A program made the position numbers and the translations under genes. The notes below the pieces were generated by a model, which searched no databases, had not been told where the DNA came from, and saw nothing but the letters and a program-made list of their open reading frames with translations. Shown here one piece after another: positions 43,815 to 52,313 of a DNA stretch of 64,000 nucleotides. Source of the stretch: Streptomyces noursei (GTDB taxonomy: Bacteria; Actinomycetota; Actinomycetes; Streptomycetales; Streptomycetaceae); contig NZ_CP070326.1 in the NCBI RefSeq assembly GCF_016917755.1, positions 6,820,001 to 6,884,000 on the forward strand. Direction: 5' to 3'. The stretch's first letter is position 1; every line of letters begins with the position of its first letter.

Positions 43815-44257
43815 GGGGACCGGTGTGCCGCGCGCCCCGGGGGGTCTGGGGCGGGCGGACATCCGATCGGTGAGGTTTCCCGGAGCCCCTTGTGCCAGGG
43901 GTCCCGGTGGTGTGCGCGAGGGCACGGCCAGGTCGAAGCCGGGAAAGCGCCGACCGGGCATCACCCGCAGTCCCCTGCGGGCGGGGTGTTTCTCTCATCT
44001 GCAGAAACCGTACGGCACCGGAAGCACGCCCCGTAAGCCGCATCACGTGCCCGCCATTGCCCCCGCACATCTTCTTCACGCCCTCCGTGCGCCCCCCGCC
44101 GCCCCGTCGCACGCCCGTCCGAGGAGGCGGCAGGTGAACGGGGCGCGCGCGAACGGGACATGTGAACGGGGCGCGGCCCGGGGCACGGCCTCCGCCGTGC
44201 CCCGGGCCGCGCCCGGAAGGTTCCTGCTCGGCTTCACCGCCGCGCGGGGTAGCCCGC
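43815..44257. other. gabT-PAP2 spacer, no gene
   Basis: Together with the hairpin this spacer covers 514 bases. Frames here are low quality on both strands. On the reverse strand several small GC hairpins precede the terminator (for example CCCCTGGCACAAGGGG), so it could be a structured leader; I do not recognise a riboswitch class. Confidence 0.4.
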
Positions 44258-45607
44258 TCAGAGGGTGCCGAACGCCGCCTCAAGGATGTCCAGGCCCTCG
44301 TTCAGCAGGTCGTCGCCGATCACCAGCGGCGGCAGGAAGCGCAGCACGTTGCCGAACGTGCCGGTCGTCAGGACCAGCAGACCCTCCTGGTGGCACGCCT
44401 TGGCGAGCGCCCCGGTGGCCTCCGGGTTCGGGTCCTTGGAACCGGACTTGACCAGCTCGATCGCGATCATCGCGCCGCGGCCGCGGACCTCGCCGATGAT
44501 GTCGTACTTCTCCTGCATCGCGGTGAGGCGGCCCTTCATGACCTCCTCGATGTGCTTGGCCTTGGCGTTCAGGTCCAGCTCGCGCATGGTCTCGATCGAG
44601 CCAAGCGCGGCGGCGCAGGCCACCGGGTTGCCGCCGTAGGTGCCGCCCAGGCCGCCCGCGTGCGCGGCGTCCATGATCTCGGCGCGACCGGTGACGGCCG
44701 CCAGCGGCAGGCCGCCCGCGATGCCCTTGGCGGTCGTGATGAGGTCCGGCACGACGCCCTCGTCCTCACACGCGAACCACTGGCCCGTACGGCAGAAGCC
44801 GGACTGGATCTCGTCCGCGACGAAGACGATGCCGTTCTCCTTCGCGAAGTCCGCGATGGCCGGGAGGAAGCCCTTGGCCGGCTCGATGAAGCCGCCCTCG
44901 CCGAGCACCGGCTCGATGATGATCGCCGCGACGTTCTCCGCGCCGACCTGCTTGGTGATCTGCGTGATCACCTGGTCGGCGGCCTCCTGCGCGCAGTTCT
45001 CCGGGCCGGTCAGCCAGCGGTAGGGGTAGGCCAGCGGCACGCGGTAGACCTCGGGCGCGAACGGGCCGAAGCCGTGCTTGTACGGCATGTTCTTCGCGGT
45101 CAGCGCCATCGTCAGGTTCGTGCGGCCGTGGTAGCCGTGGTCGAACACGACGACCGCCTGGCGCTTGGTGTACGCACGGGCGATCTTGACGGCGTTCTCG
45201 ACGGCCTCCGCACCGGAGTTGAACAGCGCGGACTTCTTGGCGTGGTCGCCCGGCGTCAGCTCGGCCAGCTGCTCACAGACCTCGACGTACGGCTCGTACG
45301 GCGTGACCATGGCACAGGTGTGGGTGAAGTCCGCGAGCTGCGCGGTGGCCCGGCGGACCACGGCCTCCGCGCTGTTGCCGACCGAGGTCACCGCGATACC
45401 GGAGCCGAAGTCGATCAGGGAGTTGCCGTCCACGTCCTCCAGGACACCGCCGCCCGCGCGCTTGACGAAGACGGGCAGCACGGCGCCGACACCGGCGGCC
45501 ACCGTCTTCTGCTTGCGGGCCCACAGCTCCTGGGACTTGGGGCCGGGGATCGCGGTGACGACGCGACGCTCCTGGGGGAGGGCGGGCCCTCCGGACAGTT
45601 CGGTCAT
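44258..45607 (-). CDS. gabT: 4-aminobutyrate aminotransferase
   Basis: GabT transfers the amino group of GABA to 2-oxoglutarate, giving succinic semialdehyde. The 449-residue protein has the class III PLP site: FNSGAEAVENAVKIAR, FDHGYHGRTNLTMALT, FVADEIQSGFCRTGQWFA and PLP lysine in ITTAKGIAGGLPLAAVTGRA. ATG 45607 has AGGAG six bases before it, so a much longer frame upstream is rejected. It completes the polyamine-to-succinate route with the GabD-like enzyme at 50305. It is divergent from the TraG-like gene. Confidence 0.95.
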   Translation of the reverse strand: MTELSGGPALPQERRVVTAIPGPKSQELWARKQKTVAAGVGAVLPVFVKRAGGGVLEDVDGNSLIDFGSGIAVTSVGNSAEAVVRRATAQLADFTHTCAMVTPYEPYVEVCEQLAELTPGDHAKKSALFNSGAEAVENAVKIARAYTKRQAVVVFDHGYHGRTNLTMALTAKNMPYKHGFGPFAPEVYRVPLAYPYRWLTGPENCAQEAADQVITQITKQVGAENVAAIIIEPVLGEGGFIEPAKGFLPAIADFAKENGIVFVADEIQSGFCRTGQWFACEDEGVVPDLITTAKGIAGGLPLAAVTGRAEIMDAAHAGGLGGTYGGNPVACAAALGSIETMRELDLNAKAKHIEEVMKGRLTAMQEKYDIIGEVRGRGAMIAIELVKSGSKDPNPEATGALAKACHQEGLLVLTTGTFGNVLRFLPPLVIGDDLLNEGLDILEAAFGTL

Positions 45608-45862
45608 GGCAGTCTCCTGGGGGTGGAACACGGACGTACAGAGGTCTTGTTCTCGCAGGTTAGGGGCGGTGGGTCGGGTCTGGCATGTTCCGTTCGGGAG
45701 AAGTGCGCGTGTTGCGTTGTCCGCACCGGACATAGCCACGGGGCGCGGCCAGTAAATTGAGCGGCGGCACGCCCGGCGACGGCGCGCCCGCGCGGGCATG
45801 ACAACGACAGGCCGGCGAACCGACGCGGCAGGCCACGTCTCAAGGGGGACAAGGGGCACCGG

Positions 45863-48040
45863 ATGGACACCGAGGGCACGCAGGACGCACAGCACACCGC
45901 CGCAGCTCCGCCGTCCGGGGGGCGGCACCCCGACCCCGCGGTGCCGCGCCCGGCCGAGCCGCCCGCTCCGCCGCGGCCCACCGCGCCGCCGGCCAGGCCG
46001 GCCACACCGCCGCCCGCTCCCGCCAAGCCCCCCGCCGGGGCGCAGCCGCCGCTGCTGGGCTGGCTGCGCATGCCGCGCCCGGCCTCCGCGCCCGGCATCT
46101 GGACGTACGGCCACCGGCCACGCGCCAAGGAAGAGCCGGAACGGATCCCCCTGCGGCAGCTGATCAGCGGCGCGCTGATCTCGTTCCTGTGCGGCTGGCT
46201 GCTGTGGTCCCTGCTGTGGAACGGATACCTCGGCACCTATTGGAGTTGGCCGCTGTTGCTGCTCACACCCGACTCCTGGCGGGCGGCGGGCGGCGACAAG
46301 ATGGCCTTTGTCTGGGCCTCCTACGTTTACGACGGGCTGGTACTGCTTCTCATCGTCGTCATCTTCGGCCGTCTCGGCCGCTGGCCGGAACTGGTCCGCC
46401 GGGTCCTGGGCCCCGTCCGCCGCCTCCGCGACCGTGCCCCCGCGGCCGCGCCCGAACCGGCCAGTGATCCGGCGCAGTGGCCCGAACTCCGGGCGCACGG
46501 CGCGCCGGACGCCGCCGACCGGCTCGCCGCCGAGGCCCGCGGCGGCGCGATGAACGACGTGGACGTGGCGCGCATCGGCCGGGCGTGGCGTTCGGTGCGG
46601 GCCGGCCGGAACTCCCTGGCCTCCTTCACCGACACCGTCCTGCGGCACGGCGCCGCGGCCTGCGCCCATCCCTCGGGGCAGCGCGACCTGGCCCGTCGTA
46701 CCGCCCGGCACGACCTGCTCGCGCACCAGGTCCGGATCGGCACCGCGGCCGACCATCCGCGCAATCCGTACCAACACCGGGGCTGCGGCTGCGCGCTGGA
46801 GCCCCGGGTGCTGGGCACTTCGCTGCTGGCCGTCGGGCCCGCCGGGAGCGGCAAGACCACCCGGCTGGTGCGTCCGGTCGTGGAGGCGATGTGCCTGCAG
46901 GCACTGGCCGGGCAGTGCGCGGTCGTCGCGGTCGGCCCGGCCGGGTCCGCGCTCGGTCCCGACGACGCGTTCGACGTGGTGGTCCGGATCGGCCGCCCCG
47001 ATCCGGACTGCGACCTCGACCTCTACGGCGGCACCACCGACCCCGACGAGGCGTCCGGCATCCTGGCCGAGGCGCTGGTCGGCGACCTCGCCGAGCAGCT
47101 GCCCGGCGGCGACAGCCGGCGCGCGGCGACCGCCCTGGCCCAGCTGCTCGGCCCGTTCCGCGCCGCCCACAGTCGCTTCCCGACCGTGCCCGAGCTGCGC
47201 GAACTGCTGGACGGTGCGCCGCCGGCGGTGACCGCGCTGCGCACCGCGCTGGAGGCGTCCGGCGATCAGACCCTGCTGCGCGAACTGGACGCCCGCGCCC
47301 GCCAGTCGGAGCGCCCCGGCGATGTCGCCCTCCTCCTCGCGGACCGGATCGCGCTCCTGGACCGACCCGCCTTCGCCGCCTTCTTCGACCCCACGGGGGC
47401 CACCCGGCAGGTCTCGCTGCGCGCCCTGGACCACCCGCTCCGGGTCCGCATCGAGCTGCCCGAGCGCGGCCATGCCGAGGCGTCCCGGATCCTCGCCCGG
47501 CTGGTCCTGGCCCAGTTCACCGAGTGCGCGGTGGCCCGTGCCGACCGCTCCCTGTTCGCCTGCCTGGTCCTCGACGAGGCCGCGCACACCATCACCGCGG
47601 AGGCGCTGCGCGGCCTCCAGCGCCTCCGCTCGGCCAACGCCGGGGCCGTGCTGACCCTGCGATCGCTGGACGACGTGCCCGAGGCGCTGCGCAGTGCGCT
47701 GCTCGGCTCGGTCGGCTGTCGGATGGCGTTCGCGGGCGTCACGCCCTGGGACGGGGCGCCGTTCGCCGAGGTGTGGGGCAAGGAATGGGTGGAGACGCGT
47801 GATGTGACGGACCGTCAGATCATTGCGCACGGCGCCGGGATGAAGGCGTTCCACATCGTCCGCCAGCTGGTCACCGGCAAGGCGGCGACCTCCAAGGCCA
47901 TCACCGTGCGCACCGTCGAGCGCGAGCGCTGGTCCGCGTCCGACCTCGCGAACGCGCTGCCGGCCGGGCACGCGGTGCTGTCGGTGACCACCGTCGACGG
48001 GGAGCACGCCCCGCCCGTCCTCGTCGACCTCCGCTCCTGA
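45863..48040 (+). CDS. TraG/VirD4-like membrane ATPase (orphan)
   Basis: The 725-residue protein has a Pro/Ala-rich N-terminus of about 65 residues, membrane segments near 100-120 and 154-172, and a RecA-like ATPase: Walker A GPAGSGKTTRLVRP at about 325 and Walker B FACLVLDEAAHTI around 571. RLRSANAGAVLTLRSLDDVP is the typical coupling-protein sensor region. It resembles conjugative coupling proteins but no relaxase, integrase or type IV secretion gene is near. An equivalent occupies the same place in other Streptomyces genomes (recalled), so it is a resident chromosomal gene, perhaps for DNA or protein translocation. Function unknown. Confidence 0.82.
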   Translation: MDTEGTQDAQHTAAAPPSGGRHPDPAVPRPAEPPAPPRPTAPPARPATPPPAPAKPPAGAQPPLLGWLRMPRPASAPGIWTYGHRPRAKEEPERIPLRQLISGALISFLCGWLLWSLLWNGYLGTYWSWPLLLLTPDSWRAAGGDKMAFVWASYVYDGLVLLLIVVIFGRLGRWPELVRRVLGPVRRLRDRAPAAAPEPASDPAQWPELRAHGAPDAADRLAAEARGGAMNDVDVARIGRAWRSVRAGRNSLASFTDTVLRHGAAACAHPSGQRDLARRTARHDLLAHQVRIGTAADHPRNPYQHRGCGCALEPRVLGTSLLAVGPAGSGKTTRLVRPVVEAMCLQALAGQCAVVAVGPAGSALGPDDAFDVVVRIGRPDPDCDLDLYGGTTDPDEASGILAEALVGDLAEQLPGGDSRRAATALAQLLGPFRAAHSRFPTVPELRELLDGAPPAVTALRTALEASGDQTLLRELDARARQSERPGDVALLLADRIALLDRPAFAAFFDPTGATRQVSLRALDHPLRVRIELPERGHAEASRILARLVLAQFTECAVARADRSLFACLVLDEAAHTITAEALRGLQRLRSANAGAVLTLRSLDDVPEALRSALLGSVGCRMAFAGVTPWDGAPFAEVWGKEWVETRDVTDRQIIAHGAGMKAFHIVRQLVTGKAATSKAITVRTVERERWSASDLANALPAGHAVLSVTTVDGEHAPPVLVDLRS

Positions 48041-48085
48041 CCGCCCCGTCCCCCTTCCCCGGGTCGAGGCGCGGCCCTCGGCCCG

Positions 48086-48139
48086 GAGGGGAAGGGGGGT
48101 GAAGGGGAGGAAAGGGGAGGAAAGGGGAGGGTGGAGGGG
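48086..48139 (+). repeat. G-rich tandem repeat
   Basis: Three consecutive 10-mers at 48101-48130 (GAAGGGGAGG, then AAAGGGGAGG twice) are flanked by further GGGG runs, giving at least six G-runs of four or more on the plus strand. It could form a G-quadruplex in the 3' end of the TraG-like transcript. Confidence 0.55.
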
Positions 48140-48222
48140 CCGCAGGGCGCCCCGTCATCCGTCGTGATCTGTCGGCCGTCGAGGAGTGTTCGCGAAACCG
48201 TCCGTTGAGGCAGAATCGGCAG

Positions 48223-48267
48223 CAGCCGTTCATACGGGACGGCGTACACGCCAGCCGTTCATACGGG
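48223..48267 (+). promoter_or_regulatory. 16-bp direct repeats upstream of the PucR gene
   Basis: CAGCCGTTCATACGGG occurs at 48223-48238 and 48252-48267 with a 29-base period. Each copy contains the short inverted repeat CCGTtcatACGG. The second copy ends 95 bases before the PucR start, fitting an autoregulatory operator. Confidence 0.55.
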
Positions 48268-48362
48268 CGGCGCGGACGATCGGCGGGAGTCGGCAGGAGG
48301 CCGGCAGGGGTACTCGGCAGCCGGTCGCGGTCGTGCCGTCCGCCGGAGCCATCGAAGGTCCC

Positions 48363-50051
48363 ATGCCGCACACCCTCGCCTCACTGGTCAACCACACCGC
48401 GCTCAAGCTGACCGTGCTCGCGGGCCAGGACCAGCTGAACGTCCCGGTGCGCTGGGCGCACGCCAGCGAGCTGATCGACCCGGTGCCGTACATGGAGGGC
48501 GGGGAACTGCTGCTGATCACCGCGCTCAAGCTGGACGCGGAGGATCCGGAGGCCGCGGACCGGTATGTGCGGCGGGTCGCCGAGGCCGGCGTGGTCGGGC
48601 TGGGCTTCGCGGTCGGGGTGAACTACGAGGGGGTGCCCGAGGCGCTGGTCGAGGCGGCGCGCCGGCACCACCTGCCGCTGCTCGGGGTGCCGCGCCGGAC
48701 GCCGTTCATCGCGATCAGCAAGGCGGTGTCGGCGTCCGTGGCGGCCGACCAGTACCGCGCGGTGACCGCCGGTTTCGAGGCGCAGCGGGAGCTGACCCGG
48801 GCGGCCCTCAGCGCCGAGGGGCCGACCGAGCTGCTGGCCCGGCTCGCGGCGCACCTGAACGGCTGGGCGGCGCTCTACGACGCGTCCGGGGCGGTGGTGG
48901 CGGCCGCCCCCGAGTGGGCGGCGCGGCGGGCGGCCCGGCTCGCCGAGGACGTGGCGCGGCTGCGCGAGCGTCCCGCACCGGCCAGCTCCGTCGTCAGCGA
49001 CACCGACGGCGACGACCGGGTGGAGCTCCAGTCGCTGGGCACCGGGCGCCGGGCCCGCGGGGTGCTCGCCGTGGGGACCGGCGCGTCGCTGGGCACCGCC
49101 GAGCGGTACGCGGTGAACTCGGCGGTCGCGCTGCTGACGTTGACCACCGAGCGGTCCCGGGCGCTCCAGGACGCCGAACAGCGGCTGGGCGACGCGGTGC
49201 TGAAAATGCTGCTCGCGGGCGAACCCGACCACGCCCGGGCGGTGGCCGGGCGGCTCTACGGCGGGCTGCTGGACGCCCCGTTCCGGATGGTGGTCGCCGA
49301 GCCGGTGCCCGCCGACGACCAGCCGGCCTCCCCCAAGCTCCCGGCGTCGTTCGAGCCAGCGGGACCCCCCGCGCCGTCGGGCGCCGGCGCCGCGCCCGTC
49401 CTGGACGCGCTCGCCGACGCCATGGAGTCCGCCGCCGCCCGCACCGGCGAGGCGGTGCTCGCCGTACCGGACGGCGGCCGGCTGATCGTGCTGGTCACGG
49501 ACGGCGGCGCGGCCGCGGACGCCTGCGCCGCGTTCGCCGCCGAAGCCGAGGCCCGCCTCGGCGCACAGCCGCGCCCGCGCGGCCGGAACTCCCGGCCCGG
49601 CACCGGCCGGGAGGGCGACGGCGTGGCCATCGGCCTCTCCGCCCCCACCGGTCCGATGGCCGCCGCCCATGCCTACCGCCAGGCCGAGCAGGCGCTCTCC
49701 GTCGCCCGCCGGCGCGGCCGCACCCTGGTGGAGCACGAGGACGTGGCCGCCGGCTCGGTGCTGCCGCTGCTCGCCGACGACGCGGTACGGGCCTTCGCCG
49801 ACGGCCTGCTGCGCGCGCTGCGCGAGCACGACGCGACCGGGCGCGGCGACCTGGTGGCGTCCCTGCGGGCCTGGCTCGCCCGGCACGGCCAGTGGGACGC
49901 GGCCGCCGCCGACCTGGGCGTCCACCGTCACACCCTGCGGTACCGGATGCGGCGCGTGGAGGAGATCCTGGGCCGCTCGCTGGACGACCCGGACGTCCGG
50001 ATGGAGCTGTGGCTGGCGCTGAAGGCGACGTCGGCGCAGGCGGGGGAGTAG
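48363..50051 (+). CDS. PucR family transcriptional regulator
   Basis: The 562-residue protein has an N-terminal PucR domain (about 10-130; WAHASELIDPVPYMEGGELL, VGLGFAVGVNYEGVPEALVEA), a central GGDEF-like region, and a C-terminal PucR-type helix-turn-helix: WLARHGQWDAAAADLGVH then RHTLRYRMRRVEEIL. These regulators respond to purine-catabolic or GABA/polyamine signals. Lying between gabT and a gabD-like gene, it most probably activates GABA use. ATG 48363 has GAAGG just upstream. A pair of 16-bp repeats precedes it. Confidence 0.9.
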   Translation: MPHTLASLVNHTALKLTVLAGQDQLNVPVRWAHASELIDPVPYMEGGELLLITALKLDAEDPEAADRYVRRVAEAGVVGLGFAVGVNYEGVPEALVEAARRHHLPLLGVPRRTPFIAISKAVSASVAADQYRAVTAGFEAQRELTRAALSAEGPTELLARLAAHLNGWAALYDASGAVVAAAPEWAARRAARLAEDVARLRERPAPASSVVSDTDGDDRVELQSLGTGRRARGVLAVGTGASLGTAERYAVNSAVALLTLTTERSRALQDAEQRLGDAVLKMLLAGEPDHARAVAGRLYGGLLDAPFRMVVAEPVPADDQPASPKLPASFEPAGPPAPSGAGAAPVLDALADAMESAAARTGEAVLAVPDGGRLIVLVTDGGAAADACAAFAAEAEARLGAQPRPRGRNSRPGTGREGDGVAIGLSAPTGPMAAAHAYRQAEQALSVARRRGRTLVEHEDVAAGSVLPLLADDAVRAFADGLLRALREHDATGRGDLVASLRAWLARHGQWDAAAADLGVHRHTLRYRMRRVEEILGRSLDDPDVRMELWLALKATSAQAGE

Positions 50052-50304
50052 GGCGCGCGGGACGCGCCGGTGACGGGCCGTGCGCTGGCGGCCCGGTCGC
50101 GCCGCCAGGGGCCGTCCGGCCTGCGATGTCGTGCCGCTGCGGGGTCCTGGACTCCACCACGGAGGGACGCCCCCGCGGATTACGCCGCTTCGGACAAGCG
50201 TCAGGAGGGCGTCGCACCCCTACGGTGGGCTGCAGAGTCCACGCCAAGCCGCTCCCAGAGCTGCGCGCGCACCACCCACCATCACTGAAGGGCCGGGATC
50301 CACT

Positions 50305-51762
50305 GTGCCGAACACTGCTGCAGCCCCCACCGCCTTCTGGCTCGCCGGCCGTGAGGCCACCGGCGAGACCACCTTCGATGTCACCTCCCCCTGGGACGGC
50401 CGCCTCGTCGGCACGGTGAGCGTGCCCACCGAGGCCCAGGTCGAGGAGGCCGTCGCCGCCTCCGTCGCGGTCCAGGACGAGCTGGCCGCGACCCCCGCCC
50501 ACGTGCGGGCCGCCGCCCTGGACCACGTGGTGCGCGGGCTGGTGGAGCGCACCGAGGAGATCGCCCAGCTGATCTCCGCGGAGAACGGCAAGCCCATCAA
50601 GTGGGCGCGCGGCGAGGTCGGCCGGGCCATCTCCGTGTTCCGCTTCGCGGCCGAGGAGGCCCGCCGCTTCAACGGCGGCGAGGCGCAGCGCCTGGACACC
50701 GACGCGGGCGGCGCCGGCCGGCTCGCGCTGACCCGCCGCTTCCCGCGCGGCACCGTCCTGGGCATCGCGCCGTTCAACTTCCCGCTGAACCTCTGCGCCC
50801 ACAAGATCGCCCCGGCCATCGCCGCCGGTGTCCCGATCCTCCTCAAGCCGGCCCCGGCCACCCCGCTCTCCGGCCTGATCATCGGTGAGCTGCTGGCCGG
50901 TACCGACCTGCCCGCCGGCTCCTGGTCGATCCTCCCGGTCCCCAACGACCGCATGGAGGCGCTGGTCCAGGACGAGCGGCTGCCGGTCATCTCCTTCACC
51001 GGCTCCGACACGGTCGGCTACGCCATCCTCGACTCGGTGCCGCGCAAGCACTGCACCCTGGAGCTGGGCGGCAACGGCGCGGCCGTCGTCCTGCCCGACT
51101 GGTCCTCCGAGCAGGACCTGGACTGGGCGGCGCAGCGCATCGCCACCTTCTCCAACTACCAGGGCGGCCAGTCCTGCATCTCGGTGCAGCGGGTCATCGC
51201 CGACGCCTCGGTCTACGACCGACTGGTGGCCAAGGTCGTGGAACGGGTCGAGGCCCAGGTCACCGGCGACCCGACCGACCCGGCCACCGAGGTCGGCCCG
51301 CTGGTCAGCGAGGCCGCAGCCCAGCGCGTGGAGTCCTGGGTGGACGACGCCGTCGAGCGCGGCGCCAGGCTCCTCACCGGCGGCAAGCGCGACGGCGCCT
51401 CCTACGCGCCGACCGTGCTGGAGAACGTGCCGGCCGGCGCCACCCTCGCCACCGAGGAGGTCTTCGGCCCGGTGCTCACCCTCCAGAAGGTCGACGGGGT
51501 GGACGCGGCGTTCGCGGCCGTCAACGACTCCAAGTTCGGCCTCCAGGCCGGCGTGTTCACGCACGACGCCAGGACCGCCTTCCGCGCCCACCGCGCACTG
51601 GAGGTCGGCGGCGTGGTCATCGGCGACGTGCCGTCCTACCGCGCCGACCAGATGCCCTACGGCGGCGTCAAGCAGTCCGGCGTAGGCCGCGAGGGCGTCC
51701 GCTACGCCATGGACGACTACACCTACGAGCGGGTCCTGGTCCTCACCGGACTGGACCTGTAG
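50305..51762 (+). CDS. gabD: Aldehyde dehydrogenase, succinic semialdehyde type
   Basis: The 485-residue dehydrogenase has catalytic Cys in QGGQSCISVQRV and Glu in LELGGNGAAVVLP. It begins with GTG 50305 preceded by GAAGGG. Conserved neighbours gabT and PucR point to succinic semialdehyde oxidation to succinate, but its sequence is not a typical GabD (for example FSNYQGGQSC), so the substrate may be another semialdehyde. It is terminated by a hairpin at 51783-51811. Confidence 0.82.
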   Translation: MPNTAAAPTAFWLAGREATGETTFDVTSPWDGRLVGTVSVPTEAQVEEAVAASVAVQDELAATPAHVRAAALDHVVRGLVERTEEIAQLISAENGKPIKWARGEVGRAISVFRFAAEEARRFNGGEAQRLDTDAGGAGRLALTRRFPRGTVLGIAPFNFPLNLCAHKIAPAIAAGVPILLKPAPATPLSGLIIGELLAGTDLPAGSWSILPVPNDRMEALVQDERLPVISFTGSDTVGYAILDSVPRKHCTLELGGNGAAVVLPDWSSEQDLDWAAQRIATFSNYQGGQSCISVQRVIADASVYDRLVAKVVERVEAQVTGDPTDPATEVGPLVSEAAAQRVESWVDDAVERGARLLTGGKRDGASYAPTVLENVPAGATLATEEVFGPVLTLQKVDGVDAAFAAVNDSKFGLQAGVFTHDARTAFRAHRALEVGGVVIGDVPSYRADQMPYGGVKQSGVGREGVRYAMDDYTYERVLVLTGLDL

Positions 51763-51782
51763 GCCCCGGGAAATCCCGGAAC

Positions 51783-51811
51783 CGGGCGGGCCGGTCGCCC
51801 CGGCCCGCCCG
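51783..51811 (+). terminator. Terminator after the gabD-like gene
   Basis: CGGGCGGGCCGG (51783-51794) pairs perfectly with CCGGCCCGCCCG (51800-51811); 5-base loop, followed by CACCCCTTT. The 12-bp stem begins 20 bases after the stop codon. Confidence 0.75.
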
Positions 51812-52150
51812 CACCCCTTTGATCCGGCCTGGTCCGGTGGACAGCGACGGCCATCCCTGAGGCCGTACCGCCCGCCAGGTCCCGGCCGGCGCACCCCCCG
51901 GCGCCGGCCCTCCTCGCGCGGCGCGCTCCGGCACCCTGTTTCCGGAGCGCGCCGCGTTCCCCGTTTCCGGCACTGCCCCCCGCCAGCCCGGACTTCCGAC
52001 GCTAGGGCCCCGTTCCGCCCCGGATCCTCCTGACCGAGGCGGATGCGGGGCCGTACCGGCAGGGGGAGGAGCCGCCCCGCGCGTACCACCAGCGCGGTAT
52101 GCCGCACCCCCGCCGGAAGGCCGCCCGGCGCCGCGCGTCGCGTCCCTGGC

Positions 52151-52191
52151 GGGGCCCCTCCCCCATGTCTTAAGGACAGGGGAGGTGCCCC
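52151..52191. repeat. Hairpin element upstream of the acyl-CoA dehydrogenase gene
   Basis: GGGGCCCCTCCCC pairs with GGGGAGGTGCCCC with one mismatch; inside it TGTC pairs with GACA around TTAAG, with a two-base bulge on one side. The C/T-rich arms resemble the dispersed Streptomyces hairpin elements often placed between genes. It lies 122 bases ahead of the next start and could be a transcription stop or a repeat copy. Confidence 0.5.
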
Positions 52192-52313
52192 CATCCTGGC
52201 CTCCGCTCCGCTGGTGCAACCCGCGCGGATCGGGTACTTGTCACAAGTAGCACTGCCCGGCGGCCGACCGGTCCGCCGGCAGAACTCCCGATCCGCGGCG
52301 AGGTGAGCTCCTG

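Larger units (their letters stand above)
48041..48362. other. Intergenic region before the PucR gene
   Basis: No gene is seen. It contains a G-rich tandem repeat (48086-48139) and, closer to the start codon, two exact copies of a 16-base word (48223-48267), each described separately. Confidence 0.55.
51763..52313. other. Spacer between gabD-like and acyl-CoA dehydrogenase genes
   Basis: No coding sequence is seen in this 551-base stretch. Reverse-strand open frames are Arg/Gly/Pro-rich without domains. It holds the gabD terminator (51783-51811) and a further large hairpin (52151-52191). Confidence 0.6.

Noticed and set aside
43815..44120. Known riboswitch (c-di-AMP, cobalamin or SAM) ahead of the PAP2 gene
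   Set aside because: Some stretches such as GGGAAACCTCACCG looked suggestive, but the conserved cores of these classes could not be placed. Left as an uncharacterised leader.
45608..48007. Reverse frame extending gabT to 48007
   Set aside because: It runs antisense to the TraG-like gene, and ATG 45607 has a proper ribosome binding site.
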